A DNA stretch of 31,271 nt, taken from contig CAYXOX010000018.1 of the NCBI GenBank assembly GCA_964466745.1, positions 1 through 31,271 of the forward strand. The letters run 5' to 3'. Positions 7,196-15,190 of this stretch are shown here, piece after piece. Source of the DNA: CAYXOX01 sp964466745. GTDB lineage: Bacteria > Pseudomonadota > Alphaproteobacteria > Rhodobacterales > Rhodobacteraceae. The notes under the pieces are model-generated. The model made no database searches, was not told the origin of the DNA, and saw only the letters and a list, made by a program, of their open reading frames with translations. Numbering within the stretch: the first letter of the stretch is position 1; each line of letters opens with the position of its first letter. Position numbers and translations under genes: made by a program.

Positions 7196-7984
7196 ATGCC
7201 GAACACCCCTCCGCCGGTCGTCGTTTTCTCCGATCTCGACGGTACATTGCTCGATCACCGGAGCTACTCGGCGGAGGCCGCGTGCCCTGCGCTGGCGCGG
7301 CTTGCCGCGCTGGGCGCGCCGGTGATCCTTGCCAGCTCGAAGACAGCCGCCGAAATGGGGCCGCTGCGCAGGGCGCTCGGGCTCGAACGCTGGCCTGCCA
7401 TCGTGGAGAACGGGGCCGGCGTGCTGGATGCCGGGCAAGCGGCGGCGCGGCCCGCCTCCACGGAATACCTGCAGTTGCGGGGCGCGCTCGCGCGGCTTCC
7501 GCCGCAACTGCGGGCCCCCTTCCGCGGCTTCGGCGACATGAGCATGGGCGCCATCGCCCGGGCGACGGGCCTGCCGCCGGGCGAGGTGCCGGCGGCGGCC
7601 GATCGTGGCCACTCGGAGCCCGGGATCTGGCGAGGCAGCGCGGCGCGCCGTTCCGAGTTCATCGCGGCGCTTGCAGAGATGGGCGTGACCGCCCGCGAGG
7701 GGGGCAGGTTTCTCACGCTATCCTTCGGCGGCACCAAGGCGGACCGGATGCCCGCGCTCGCCGCCCGGTTCGGTGCGCCGCTCACCCTCGCCCTCGGCGA
7801 TGCCCCCAACGACCGCGAGATGATCGAGGCCGCGGATCTCGGCGTGATCGTGGCGAACCCCGACGGGAAGGTGCTGCCGCCGCTTGCCGGCGAGGCGCAG
7901 GGGCGCATCCGCCGCACGCGGCTTTCCGGCCCCGCCGGTTGGAACGAGGCCGTCCAGGCGATACTGAACGAGCAGGGCTTGTGA
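7196..7984 (+). CDS. HAD-IIB phosphatase, mannosyl/glucosyl-3-phosphoglycerate phosphatase family
   Basis: A 262-residue cytoplasmic phosphatase. HAD motif I is FSDLDGTLLD (nucleophile and acid/base aspartates near 13 and 15), motif II the serine in ILASSKTAAEM, motif III the lysine in GGTKADRM, and motif IV LALGDAPNDREM. The C2B-type cap lies between motifs II and III. SSKTAAEM and GDAPND are typical of MpgP/YedP-like enzymes that dephosphorylate glycosyl-3-phosphoglycerate to glycosylglycerate. The next gene, 15 nt downstream, encodes the matching glycosyltransferase type, which supports the pathway call. ATG 7196 is chosen because the upstream ATG at 7160 lies inside the preceding hairpin. 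Confidence 0.82.
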   Translation: MPNTPPPVVVFSDLDGTLLDHRSYSAEAACPALARLAALGAPVILASSKTAAEMGPLRRALGLERWPAIVENGAGVLDAGQAAARPASTEYLQLRGALARLPPQLRAPFRGFGDMSMGAIARATGLPPGEVPAAADRGHSEPGIWRGSAARRSEFIAALAEMGVTAREGGRFLTLSFGGTKADRMPALAARFGAPLTLALGDAPNDREMIEAADLGVIVANPDGKVLPPLAGEAQGRIRRTRLSGPAGWNEAVQAILNEQGL

Positions 7985-7999
7985 AGGGGGGCGCGCGCC

Positions 8000-9226
8000 A
8001 TGGCTGATTTCCACCAGAACGGCAACATCGCCACGCTGCACAACCTGCGCACCTCGGCGCCGCACACGCTCGCGCAGGAAAACGAGGCTTTCTCCCGCTC
8101 GCGCAGGATCAGCCTCATCCTCCCGTCGCTCTATTCCGAGCTGGAGGGGCCGGCGCTTCCGGCGATCCTCGAGGAGCTTGCCGAGGTCTCCTACCTGCAC
8201 CGGATCGTCATCGGGCTGGACCGTGCCGATGCGGCCCAGTTCGCCCGCGCCCGGAGCTTCTTTGCGCGCCTGCCGCAGGATCACGTGGTGATCTGGAACG
8301 ACAGCCCGCGCATGCGCGCGCTCGACGCGCGGCTCGAGGCCATGGGCCTCGGGCCGGCCGCGCCGGGCAAGGGAAAGAACGTCTGGACATGCCTCGGCTA
8401 TGTCATGGCCTGCCAGGACAGCGCGGTGGTGGCGATCCACGATTGCGATATCCTCACCTACAGCCGCGAGATGCTCGACAGGCTGATCTACCCGGTGGCC
8501 AATCCCAACTTTCCCTACCAGCTGGCCAAGGGCTATTACCCTCGGGTGGGGGAGGGCCGGATCAACGGCAGGGTCACGAGGCTGCTGGTGAGCCCGCTGC
8601 TGATCGCGCTCAAGCGGGTGGTGGGCGACCGCGACTATCTCGATTACCTGCGCTCGTTCCGCTACCCGCTGTCGGGCGAGTTCGCGATGCGCACCGGGAT
8701 GTTGCCCGATCTGCGCATCCCGTCGGACTGGGGGCTGGAGATCGGGGTGCTCTCGGAGGCGTGGCGCAACCTCGCGCCCAAGTCCGTGTGCCAGGTGGAG
8801 ATCGCCGACCGCTACGATCACAAGCACCAGCCGCTTTCGGAGGAAGACGCGAGCACCGGGCTCTCGCGGATGTCGGTGGACATCTGCAAGGCGGTGTTCC
8901 GCAAGCTCGCCGCCGACGGCACGGTATTCTCCGAGGAGGTCTTCCGCACGCTCAAGGCCGTCTACTACCGCCAGGCCCTTGATCTGCTGGAAAGCTACTC
9001 GGCCGACGCCCGCATGAACGGGCTTGCCCTCGACCGGCATACCGAGGAGCGATCCATCGAACTCTTCGCCCGCAACATCATGGAAGCCGGCCAGGTGTTT
9101 CTCGACAATCCCTCCGAAACGCCCTTCATCCCCACATGGAGCCGCGTGCATGCCGCCGATCCCGACCTGATGCGCGAAATGCTGACGGCCGTCGCGGCGG
9201 ACCACGAGGAATTCGCGCCCGGGTAA
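8000..9226 (+). CDS. Glucosyl-3-phosphoglycerate synthase-like glycosyltransferase (GT81-like)
   Basis: A 408-residue cytoplasmic GT-A fold transferase. After an N-terminal tail the core begins at ISLILPSLYSELEG; a metal- and nucleotide-binding DCD motif lies in AIHDCDILTY; PLSGEFAMR and RIPSDWGLEIGVL form the acceptor and catalytic region; the helical C-terminus is typical of long (about 400 residue) GpgS enzymes. The family transfers glucose from an NDP-sugar to 3-phosphoglycerate, and the adjacent phosphatase would release glucosylglycerate, a compatible solute tied in several bacteria to salt stress and nitrogen limitation. Mannosylglycerate is the alternative. The start is ATG 8000, with a purine-rich AAGGGGGG site about 9 nt upstream. 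Confidence 0.75.
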   Translation: MADFHQNGNIATLHNLRTSAPHTLAQENEAFSRSRRISLILPSLYSELEGPALPAILEELAEVSYLHRIVIGLDRADAAQFARARSFFARLPQDHVVIWNDSPRMRALDARLEAMGLGPAAPGKGKNVWTCLGYVMACQDSAVVAIHDCDILTYSREMLDRLIYPVANPNFPYQLAKGYYPRVGEGRINGRVTRLLVSPLLIALKRVVGDRDYLDYLRSFRYPLSGEFAMRTGMLPDLRIPSDWGLEIGVLSEAWRNLAPKSVCQVEIADRYDHKHQPLSEEDASTGLSRMSVDICKAVFRKLAADGTVFSEEVFRTLKAVYYRQALDLLESYSADARMNGLALDRHTEERSIELFARNIMEAGQVFLDNPSETPFIPTWSRVHAADPDLMREMLTAVAADHEEFAPG

Positions 9227-9275
9227 CGCGCAGGCGCGTTGGCAGAATCGGGCGCGCCATGCTAGCCATGGTGGC

Positions 9276-11111
9276 ATGAGCGCACCGAACCCCAAGATAA
9301 GCTCCGCGCCGGCCCAGCCGGTGATCCGCCAGCTGGATGAGGCGGCCATCAACCGCATCGCCGCGGGCGAGGTGGTTGAGCGGCCGGCCTCCGCCGTGAA
9401 GGAGCTGGTGGAGAACGCGCTCGACGCCGGCGCCCGCCGGATCGAGGTGGATTTCGCCGAGGGCGGCAAGAGCCTGATCCGGGTGCGCGACGACGGCTGC
9501 GGCATTCCGGCCGAGGCGCTGCCCCTCGCGGTGGCCCGCCACGCCACCTCGAAGATCGACGGCTCCGATCTCATGGACATCCGCTCCTTCGGGTTCCGCG
9601 GCGAGGCGCTGGCCTCGCTGGGGGCCGTGGGCCGGCTCACGCTGGCCTCCCGGGCAACAGGCGCGTCGGAGGCCGCCGAGCTGTCGGTCCATGGCGGCCG
9701 GATGGGCACGCCCCGCCCGGCGGCGCTGCCGCGCGGAACCTGTGTCGAGCTGCGGGGCCTCTTTTCGGCCACGCCCGCGCGGCTGAAGTTCCTGCGCTCG
9801 GATCGCGCCGAGGCGCAGGCCATCGCCGAGGTCGTCCGCCGCCTCGCCATGGCCGAGCCGGAGGTGGGCTTCACCCTGCGCGATCTCTCCGGGGGCGGCG
9901 AGGGGCGCGTGGTCTTCCGTGCCCCGCCCGAGACGGGCCCAGATGCCCTTTCGTTGCGGCTCGCGGCCGTGCTCGGCCGCTCCTTCACCGAGAACGCCAT
10001 CGCCATCGATGCCGCGCGCGAGGGGCTGCACCTCTCGGGCTACGCCGCGCTGCCCACCTATTCCCGCGGATCGGCCGTCCAGCAGCACCTCTTCGTGAAT
10101 GCCCGCCCCGTGCGCGACAAGCTGATGGTGGGGGCCTTGCGGGCAGCTTATGCCGATTTTCTCTCGCGCGACCGTCATCCGGCGGCGGCGCTGTTTCTCG
10201 CCTGCGATCCGCACCTCGTGGACGTCAACGTGCACCCCGCGAAGGCCGAGGTGCGCTTCCGCGAGCCGGGGGTTGCCCGCGGCCTCATCGTTTCGGCACT
10301 GCGCCACGCGCTGGCGGAGGCCGGGCACCGTGCCTCCTCGACAGTTGCCGGAGCCACGCTTGGCGCCTTTCGGCCCGCGTCGGGCGCCGCACCCCGCGCC
10401 TACCAGGCAGATCGCCCCTCGCCCGGCGCACGCGCGGCGGCCTTTGCCGCCCAGGCTCCGGGCTTCGCCGAGACCGCCGGGGTCTTTGCCCGCGTCGATC
10501 CGGGCGAGGAGAGCGGCCCGCCCGACGAAGCGGACAACGCGCCCCTGGGCGCGGCGCGGGCCCAGCTGCACGAGAACTACATCGTCGCCCAGACCGCCGA
10601 CGGGATCGTGCTCGTCGATCAGCACGCCGCCCACGAGCGGCTGGTCTACGAGCGCCTGAAGCGGCAGGTCGCCGAGGCGGGCGCCACCGCGCAGGCGCTG
10701 CTCATCCCGGCGATCGTGGAGGTTTCGGAGGCCGAGCGGGCGCTCCTGCTCGACGGCGCGCTTTCCCGGCTGGGCCTGGAGATCGAGCCCTTCGGCCCCG
10801 GGGCCGTGGCGGTGCGCGCCACGCCGGCCGTGCTGGGCCCGTGCGACGGCGCGGCGCTGGTGCGCGACATCCTCGACGAACTGGCCGAAGGAGAAGGGCA
10901 CGGGCTGGAAGGGCGGATCGAGGCGGTGCTCTCGCGGGTCGCCTGCCACGGTTCGGTGCGCTCGGGCCGGCGGATGACCGCGCCGGAGATGAACGCGCTG
11001 CTGCGCGAGATGGAAGCCACGCCCCATTCGGGCCAGTGCAACCACGGCCGGCCCACCTACGTGGAACTGAAACTCGCCGATATCGAGCGGCTCTTCGGGC
11101 GGCGCGGATGA
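9276..11111 (+). CDS. mutL: DNA mismatch repair protein MutL
   Basis: A 611-residue protein. The N-terminal GHKL ATPase domain shows IAAGEVVERPASAVKELVENALDAGA, DDGCGI, ATSKI and FGFRGEALASL. A proline- and alanine-rich linker (about 350-430) leads to the C-terminal dimerisation domain. That domain keeps the endonuclease signature DQHAAHERLVYE (DQHAx2Ex4E) and the zinc-site motifs ACH..R and CNHGRP, so this MutL should nick DNA itself; Alphaproteobacteria generally have no MutH. It couples MutS mismatch recognition to strand removal. Its stop overlaps the rmuC start as ATGA. Confidence 0.97.
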   Translation: MSAPNPKISSAPAQPVIRQLDEAAINRIAAGEVVERPASAVKELVENALDAGARRIEVDFAEGGKSLIRVRDDGCGIPAEALPLAVARHATSKIDGSDLMDIRSFGFRGEALASLGAVGRLTLASRATGASEAAELSVHGGRMGTPRPAALPRGTCVELRGLFSATPARLKFLRSDRAEAQAIAEVVRRLAMAEPEVGFTLRDLSGGGEGRVVFRAPPETGPDALSLRLAAVLGRSFTENAIAIDAAREGLHLSGYAALPTYSRGSAVQQHLFVNARPVRDKLMVGALRAAYADFLSRDRHPAAALFLACDPHLVDVNVHPAKAEVRFREPGVARGLIVSALRHALAEAGHRASSTVAGATLGAFRPASGAAPRAYQADRPSPGARAAAFAAQAPGFAETAGVFARVDPGEESGPPDEADNAPLGAARAQLHENYIVAQTADGIVLVDQHAAHERLVYERLKRQVAEAGATAQALLIPAIVEVSEAERALLLDGALSRLGLEIEPFGPGAVAVRATPAVLGPCDGAALVRDILDELAEGEGHGLEGRIEAVLSRVACHGSVRSGRRMTAPEMNALLREMEATPHSGQCNHGRPTYVELKLADIERLFGRRG

Positions 11112-12283
11112 TCGAGCTGGGCGGCCGCTCCTACGATCTCGGCGATCCGGCCGTCCTGCTTGCGCTCGGGGCAATGGCGACGCTCGTTCTGATCTGCGTC
11201 CTGCTGGTGGCAACCGCGCGCGCCGCGGCCCGCGCGGCCCGGATGGCCGAGCCCCTTTCGCGGCAGATGGGGGCACTGGGCCAGCGGGTGCAGGCGCTGT
11301 CGGACGGCCAGCACCAGCTTGCCGGGGGGCTGACCCATGTGAGCGAGGCGCAGGCCGCCGCCCAGGCCAACATGCTCAGGCTGATGGAACAGCGGCTGGC
11401 CCAGGTCTCCACCGCGATGAACGAGAACCTGCAGGGCTCGGCCCGGCGCACGGCGCAGTCGCTGGGCAACCTGCAGCAGCGCCTCCAGGCGATCGACAAG
11501 GCGCAGGCGAACATCACCAAGCTCTCGGGCGACGTTCTGAGCCTGCAGGATATCCTCTCCAACAAGCAGACCCGCGGCGCCTTCGGGGAGATCCAGCTCA
11601 ACGACATCGTCTCGAAGGCGCTGCCTCCGGGCAGCTACACGCTACAGCATACCCTTTCCAACGGGCGGCGGGTGGATTGCCTGATCCACCTGCCCAACCC
11701 GCCCGGACCCATCGGGATCGACAGCAAGTTTCCGCTCGAGCCCTACGAGGCGCTCAGGCGCGCGGGCAACGAGCGCGAGCTGCAGGAGGCGGCCCGAACG
11801 CTGCGCGCCGCCGTGCGGGCTCACATCAGGGCTATTTCAGACCGGTATGTGCTGGAGGGCGAAACGGCCGACGGGGCGCTGATGTTCCTGCCCTCCGAGG
11901 CGGTCTACGCCGAGCTTCATGCAAACTTCCCCGAACTGGTGCGCGAGGGTTTCGCCGCGCGGGTCTGGATCGTGTCGCCGACCACCTGCATGGCCACGCT
12001 GAACACCATGCGCGCGATCCTCAAGGACGCGCGGATGCGGGAGCAGGCCGGGGCGATCCGCAAGACGCTGCGGCTTCTCCACCGTGACGTGGAGCTGGTG
12101 GTGGAGCGCGTCGACAAGCTGACCACCCACTTCGGCCAAGCGCGCGCCGATCTCGAGCAGATCAACACCGCCGCCGAGCGCGCCGGAAAGCGGGCCGCCC
12201 GGCTCGACAGCTTCGATTTCGAGGAAATGGAGGCGGAGGCGCCGGGGGTCGTCCCGCTTGCCGCACGCGCCGAGCGGGAGTGA
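11108..12283 (+). CDS. rmuC: DNA recombination protein RmuC
   Basis: A 391-residue protein with an N-terminal membrane helix (about 17-38), a coiled-coil-rich segment (about 45-150, many Q, A and E) and an RmuC-type PD-(D/E)XK nuclease-like domain beginning near LSNKQTRGAFGE. The probable metal site includes VDCLI and GIDSKFPLE. C-terminal helices end in an acidic, alanine-rich tail. RmuC limits certain recombination events at repeats and inverted repeats; its precise activity is poorly defined. The ATG at 11108 overlaps the mutL stop, so the two are translationally coupled. It converges on chrR. Confidence 0.92.
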   Translation: MIELGGRSYDLGDPAVLLALGAMATLVLICVLLVATARAAARAARMAEPLSRQMGALGQRVQALSDGQHQLAGGLTHVSEAQAAAQANMLRLMEQRLAQVSTAMNENLQGSARRTAQSLGNLQQRLQAIDKAQANITKLSGDVLSLQDILSNKQTRGAFGEIQLNDIVSKALPPGSYTLQHTLSNGRRVDCLIHLPNPPGPIGIDSKFPLEPYEALRRAGNERELQEAARTLRAAVRAHIRAISDRYVLEGETADGALMFLPSEAVYAELHANFPELVREGFAARVWIVSPTTCMATLNTMRAILKDARMREQAGAIRKTLRLLHRDVELVVERVDKLTTHFGQARADLEQINTAAERAGKRAARLDSFDFEEMEAEAPGVVPLAARAERE

Positions 12284-12304
12284 CATCGCCGGGAGTGCTC
12301 GAAG

Positions 12305-12341
12305 CCCTGCCGATTATTCGGCGCTTGCTCCGCCGGGCAGG
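12305..12341. terminator. Hairpin between convergent rmuC and chrR
   Basis: GCCCTGCC at 12305-12312 pairs with GGCAGGGC near the right end, enclosing a smaller CGGCG..CGCCG stem. It sits in the 110-nt gap between the two convergent stops. There is no T-run on either side, so bidirectional terminator function is only plausible. Confidence 0.4.
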
Positions 12342-12393
12342 GCAGGCTGCCGGCTGCATGTCGGCCCGGCGCGCCCGCTGAAGGCGTAACGCG

Positions 12394-13041
12394 TCAGATT
12401 CGCAGGAAGGGCTGTGCGATCCGCGGGATGAGCGCGTTGAACTTCAACGGCGCGTCGGTCGCGGCGAGGCAGATGCAATCCGCGCCGTCCTCGGCAACCG
12501 GGCTGTGATCGACATGCTGGTCGGCAACCTCCACGTCGCCGGGGCCGAAACGGTCCGCGCCGTCGCGGAAGGCGCCCTGCAGAACCAGGGTCAGCTCGGT
12601 GCCGCCGTGCCCGTGGTCAGGCATGGCACAGCCCGAGGGGATGTGCAGAAGCCGCACCGAAGCATCGCGGGAGGTGCGGATAACCGCCTGCTTGACCCCG
12701 CGCCCCATGGGCCGCCACCGCACTTTCGCGGGATCGGCGCCCACGTAATCCTGCAGCGGCGCAGGGAAGACGCTGCCCTTCACGGCGCGGGTCCGGATCG
12801 GATCCTTGGGGCCGCCCTCGATCAGCTTCAGCGTCGCCTCGAGGCTGCCGGAGGACACCGCCACCTCTTCTGTCTCGTCGAGCACCGAGCCGCCCACCGC
12901 CTCGAACCCCTCGAGCCGCGCACGGCACTCGTCGCAAAGCGAAACATGCGCAGCCACCACAAGCGAGAAGGCTTCAGGCAGTGATCCCGCCGCGTACGCG
13001 ACGAGCATCTCGTCGGTCAGGTGGTGCTTGATCTCGTTCAT
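12394..13041 (-). CDS. chrR: ChrR, zinc-cupin anti-sigma factor of RpoE
   Basis: A 215-residue cytoplasmic anti-sigma factor that binds RpoE and releases it under singlet oxygen or related stress. The N-terminal zinc anti-sigma domain shows H6, H32, C36 and C39 (HVSLCDEC). The C-terminal cupin-like domain shows H143, H145, E149 (PDHGHGGTEL) and H179 (DHSP), plus the CIC pair near 189-191. These match the ligands reported for Rhodobacter sphaeroides ChrR within one or two positions. ATG at 13041 is preferred over the in-frame TTG at 13050, because MNEIKHHLTDEMLVAY is the usual start and lies just 5 nt after the rpoE stop. It is co-transcribed with rpoE. Confidence 0.95.
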   Translation of the reverse strand: MNEIKHHLTDEMLVAYAAGSLPEAFSLVVAAHVSLCDECRARLEGFEAVGGSVLDETEEVAVSSGSLEATLKLIEGGPKDPIRTRAVKGSVFPAPLQDYVGADPAKVRWRPMGRGVKQAVIRTSRDASVRLLHIPSGCAMPDHGHGGTELTLVLQGAFRDGADRFGPGDVEVADQHVDHSPVAEDGADCICLAATDAPLKFNALIPRIAQPFLRI

Positions 13042-13046
13042 CGCAG

Positions 13047-13580
13047 TCAATCCATCGCGTGGCGCAAACGGTCCAATGCCAACCTAATCCGCGATTTGAT
13101 CGTTCCCAGCGGCAGCCCCGTTTCGGCTGCGATCTCGGAATGGGACAAATCGCCGAAATAGGCGCGCTCTATCAACTCTCTCTGTTTAGCCGGCAAGGCG
13201 GCGATCGCCTCGCGCAGCTGCTCGCTTTCCTGCTGCAGGGCGACGATGTCGTCCTGCGCAGGTTCCGCTTCGGGTCCCCAGGTCAACTCCTCGGGCTCGG
13301 GCCGTCGCTGCTTTCGCAGCGCGTCGATCTTGCGGTTGCGCGCGATCGTGAAAATCCACGTCGCCACGCTGGCCCGCGAGGGATCGAACAGTTCGGCCTT
13401 GTGCCAGAGCGTCGCCATGACCTCCTGCGTACATTCCTCGGCGAGGGCTTCGCCCGCGCCCGATTTCATCAAGAACGCCTTCACCCGCGGCGCAAAGTAA
13501 CGGAAGAGTTCGGCGAACGCCGCCTGGTCGCGGTGGGCCCTGATCCGTTCCATGTGCGCGACCCAGGTTTCCCGCGTCAC
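13047..13580 (-). CDS. rpoE: ECF sigma factor RpoE (ECF11 type)
   Basis: A sigma-70-family ECF factor. Region 2 is visible as FAELFRYFAPRVKAFLMKSG through EECTQEVMATLWHKAELFDP and ATWIFTIARNRKIDALR; region 4 as LPAKQRELIERAYFGDLSHSEIAAETGLPLGTIKSRIRLALDRLR. I set the start at GTG 13580 (177 residues). It has AGAGG 8 nt upstream, the family is usually about 180 residues, and the upstream 42 in-frame codons from ATG 13706 carry many A/T third bases unlike the rest of the window. The inferred promoter would also place the transcript start about at ATG 13706. If that longer start is right, the protein has 219 residues. It directs transcription of its own operon and, by position, the divergent lipid operon. 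Confidence 0.93.
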   Translation of the reverse strand: MTRETWVAHMERIRAHRDQAAFAELFRYFAPRVKAFLMKSGAGEALAEECTQEVMATLWHKAELFDPSRASVATWIFTIARNRKIDALRKQRRPEPEELTWGPEAEPAQDDIVALQQESEQLREAIAALPAKQRELIERAYFGDLSHSEIAAETGLPLGTIKSRIRLALDRLRHAMD

Positions 13581-13711
13581 GATCTTCGCCTCTGCGCCCA
13601 ACTCTCGGTTCGCCTTCCAAACGCGGACCAACTCCGCGCTCTCACGATACGCAAAGGGTGCATGCGTTGCACCCGTTTCCTCCGTTTGCCGCGTGGCGTT
13701 CAGCATGCAAA

Positions 13712-13741
13712 GGTCTACGGGTCAAGATCCGCGGCGGATCA
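13712..13741 (-). promoter_or_regulatory. ECF11/RpoE-type promoter of rpoE-chrR
   Basis: Read on the minus strand, TGATCC (13741-13736) is followed after exactly 18 nt by TAGACC (13717-13712). TGATCC is the known -35 of RpoE promoters in Rhodobacter. The -35 half lies within a near-perfect palindrome GATCCGC-G-GCGGATC (13726-13740). Autoregulation of rpoE is expected for this sigma group. Confidence 0.7.
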
Positions 13742-13775
13742 CCGTTGCGTGAATCTTTTCCGACATTTTTTATTG

Positions 13776-13805
13776 TCATCCGGAGCAGACTGCCTTCCGT
13801 AAACA
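13776..13805 (+). promoter_or_regulatory. ECF11/RpoE-type promoter of the lipid-modification operon
   Basis: TCATCC (13776-13781), then 18 nt, then TAAACA (13800-13805). The hexamers differ little from the divergent rpoE promoter and the spacer length is identical. An AT-rich tract (13765-13774) lies just upstream and could act as an UP-like element. The 5' leader to ATG 13892 would be about 80 nt. Confidence 0.62.
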
Positions 13806-13891
13806 CCTAGGCCCGCGGCGCTGCCGGTGCGGGCAGGGTCGGTGCGAGCAGGGTGCCCGCCGGCGCGGCCACACTGGGAGACGACATCCGC

Positions 13892-15190
13892 ATGCCATTC
13901 GAGACCGGACCGAACGTATTGAAGAGGATCGCCGTGATCGGCGGCGGCATCTCGGGCATGGGTGCGGCCCACGCGCTGGGCGAGCGCCACGCCGTGACGC
14001 TCTTCGAGGCCGAGCCCCGGCTTGGCGGGCACGCGCGCACCGTGCTGGCCGGCAAGCGTGGCGACCAGCCCGTCGACGTCGGCTTCATCGTGTTCAACTA
14101 CGCCAACTACCCGCACCTGACGGCGCTGTTCGAAACGCTGGGCGTTCCGGTGGCGAAGAGCAACATGAGCTTCGGCGCCTCCTTCGAGGGCGGGCGCATT
14201 GAGTACGGCCTGAAGAACACCGATGCCGTGTTCGCACAGCGTTCGAACCTCCTGCGGCCGCAGTTCCTGCGGATGGTCCGCGACATCCTGCGCTTCAACG
14301 CGAAGGCCGAGCAGATGGTGGGCGAGGACCGCCAGATCACCATCGGAGCCTTCCTGGAGCGCCTCGGCACCGGCACATGGTTTCGCGAGCGCTACCTTAT
14401 GCCCTTCTCGGGGGCGATCTGGTCCACCCCCACCGAACGCATCCTCGATTTCCCGGCCTACGCGATGATCTCCTTCTTCCGCAATCACGCGCTGATGTCG
14501 CGGAACAATCACCAGTGGTGGACGGTGCAGGGCGGCTCGATCGAGTATGTCTCGCGGCTCGAGGCCCGGATGCGGGCGCAGGGGGTGGATATCCGCACGC
14601 ACGCGCCCGTTGCCGGGGTGCGGCGTATGTCCGATGGCGTGCAGGTCCGCGCGCACGGCGGCGAGTGGGAGCATTTCGACGAGGCGGTGCTGGCCGCGCA
14701 CTCCGACGATGCCCTGGCATTGCTGGAAGACGCCTCTCCCGCCGAACGCGCCGCGTTGGGGGCGATCTCCTATCAGCCCAACGAGGTCGTGCTGCACAGC
14801 GACGAGCGTTTGATGCCGAGGCGTCGCAAGTGCTGGTCGAGCTGGAACTACACGGAGATCTCCGGCAAGTCGTCCGAACGGATCGACCTGACGTACTGGA
14901 TGAACTCGCTTCAGCCGATACCGCAGGACGATCCGCTCTTCGTGACCCTCAACAACACGCGCCACGTCCGGCAGGAGCGCATCCACCACGCCACCACCTT
15001 CCGTCATCCCGTCTACGATGCAGCCGCGCTTGCGGCGCAGGAGAAGGTGCGGCGCCTGAACGGAACCGCGCGCACGTGGTTCTGCGGCGCGTGGATGAAG
15101 AACGGGTTCCACGAGGACGGGCTTTCGAGCGGGATCGAGGTGGCGCGGGCGCTCGGCGCGCGGGATGCCAGCGCGGCAACGGCCGCGTGA
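13892..15190 (+). CDS. FAD-dependent amine-oxidase-fold protein (RSP1091-like, fatty acid modification)
   Basis: A 432-residue flavoprotein. The dinucleotide fold is at about 12-41 (IAVIGGGISGMGAAHALGE with the GGGxxGxxxA pattern), followed by EAEPRLGGHARTV, the FAD-contact motif of the amine oxidase/phytoene desaturase superfamily. The C-terminal FAD motif is GLSSGIEVARALG. The family is often labelled NAD/FAD-binding or cyclopropane-fatty-acid linked. In Rhodobacter sphaeroides the gene next to rpoE (RSP1091, from memory) belongs to the RpoE regulon and has been tied to unusual membrane fatty acids, including furan fatty acids, and to full ChrR turnover. ATG 13892 has GGGAG about 11 nt upstream; GTG 13853 is possible but less likely. 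The stop overlaps the next GTG. Confidence 0.85.
   Translation: MPFETGPNVLKRIAVIGGGISGMGAAHALGERHAVTLFEAEPRLGGHARTVLAGKRGDQPVDVGFIVFNYANYPHLTALFETLGVPVAKSNMSFGASFEGGRIEYGLKNTDAVFAQRSNLLRPQFLRMVRDILRFNAKAEQMVGEDRQITIGAFLERLGTGTWFRERYLMPFSGAIWSTPTERILDFPAYAMISFFRNHALMSRNNHQWWTVQGGSIEYVSRLEARMRAQGVDIRTHAPVAGVRRMSDGVQVRAHGGEWEHFDEAVLAAHSDDALALLEDASPAERAALGAISYQPNEVVLHSDERLMPRRRKCWSSWNYTEISGKSSERIDLTYWMNSLQPIPQDDPLFVTLNNTRHVRQERIHHATTFRHPVYDAAALAAQEKVRRLNGTARTWFCGAWMKNGFHEDGLSSGIEVARALGARDASAATAA

Noticed and set aside
9239..9264. TTGGCA...ATGCTA upstream of mutL as a promoter
   Set aside because: The spacer of 14 nt is too short for sigma-70, and no better spaced -10 is visible.
7718..10006. A 762-codon open frame on the minus strand
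   Set aside because: It is antisense to the glycosyltransferase and mutL, is rich in Arg, Ser and Ala with no motif, and arises from the high GC at third positions.
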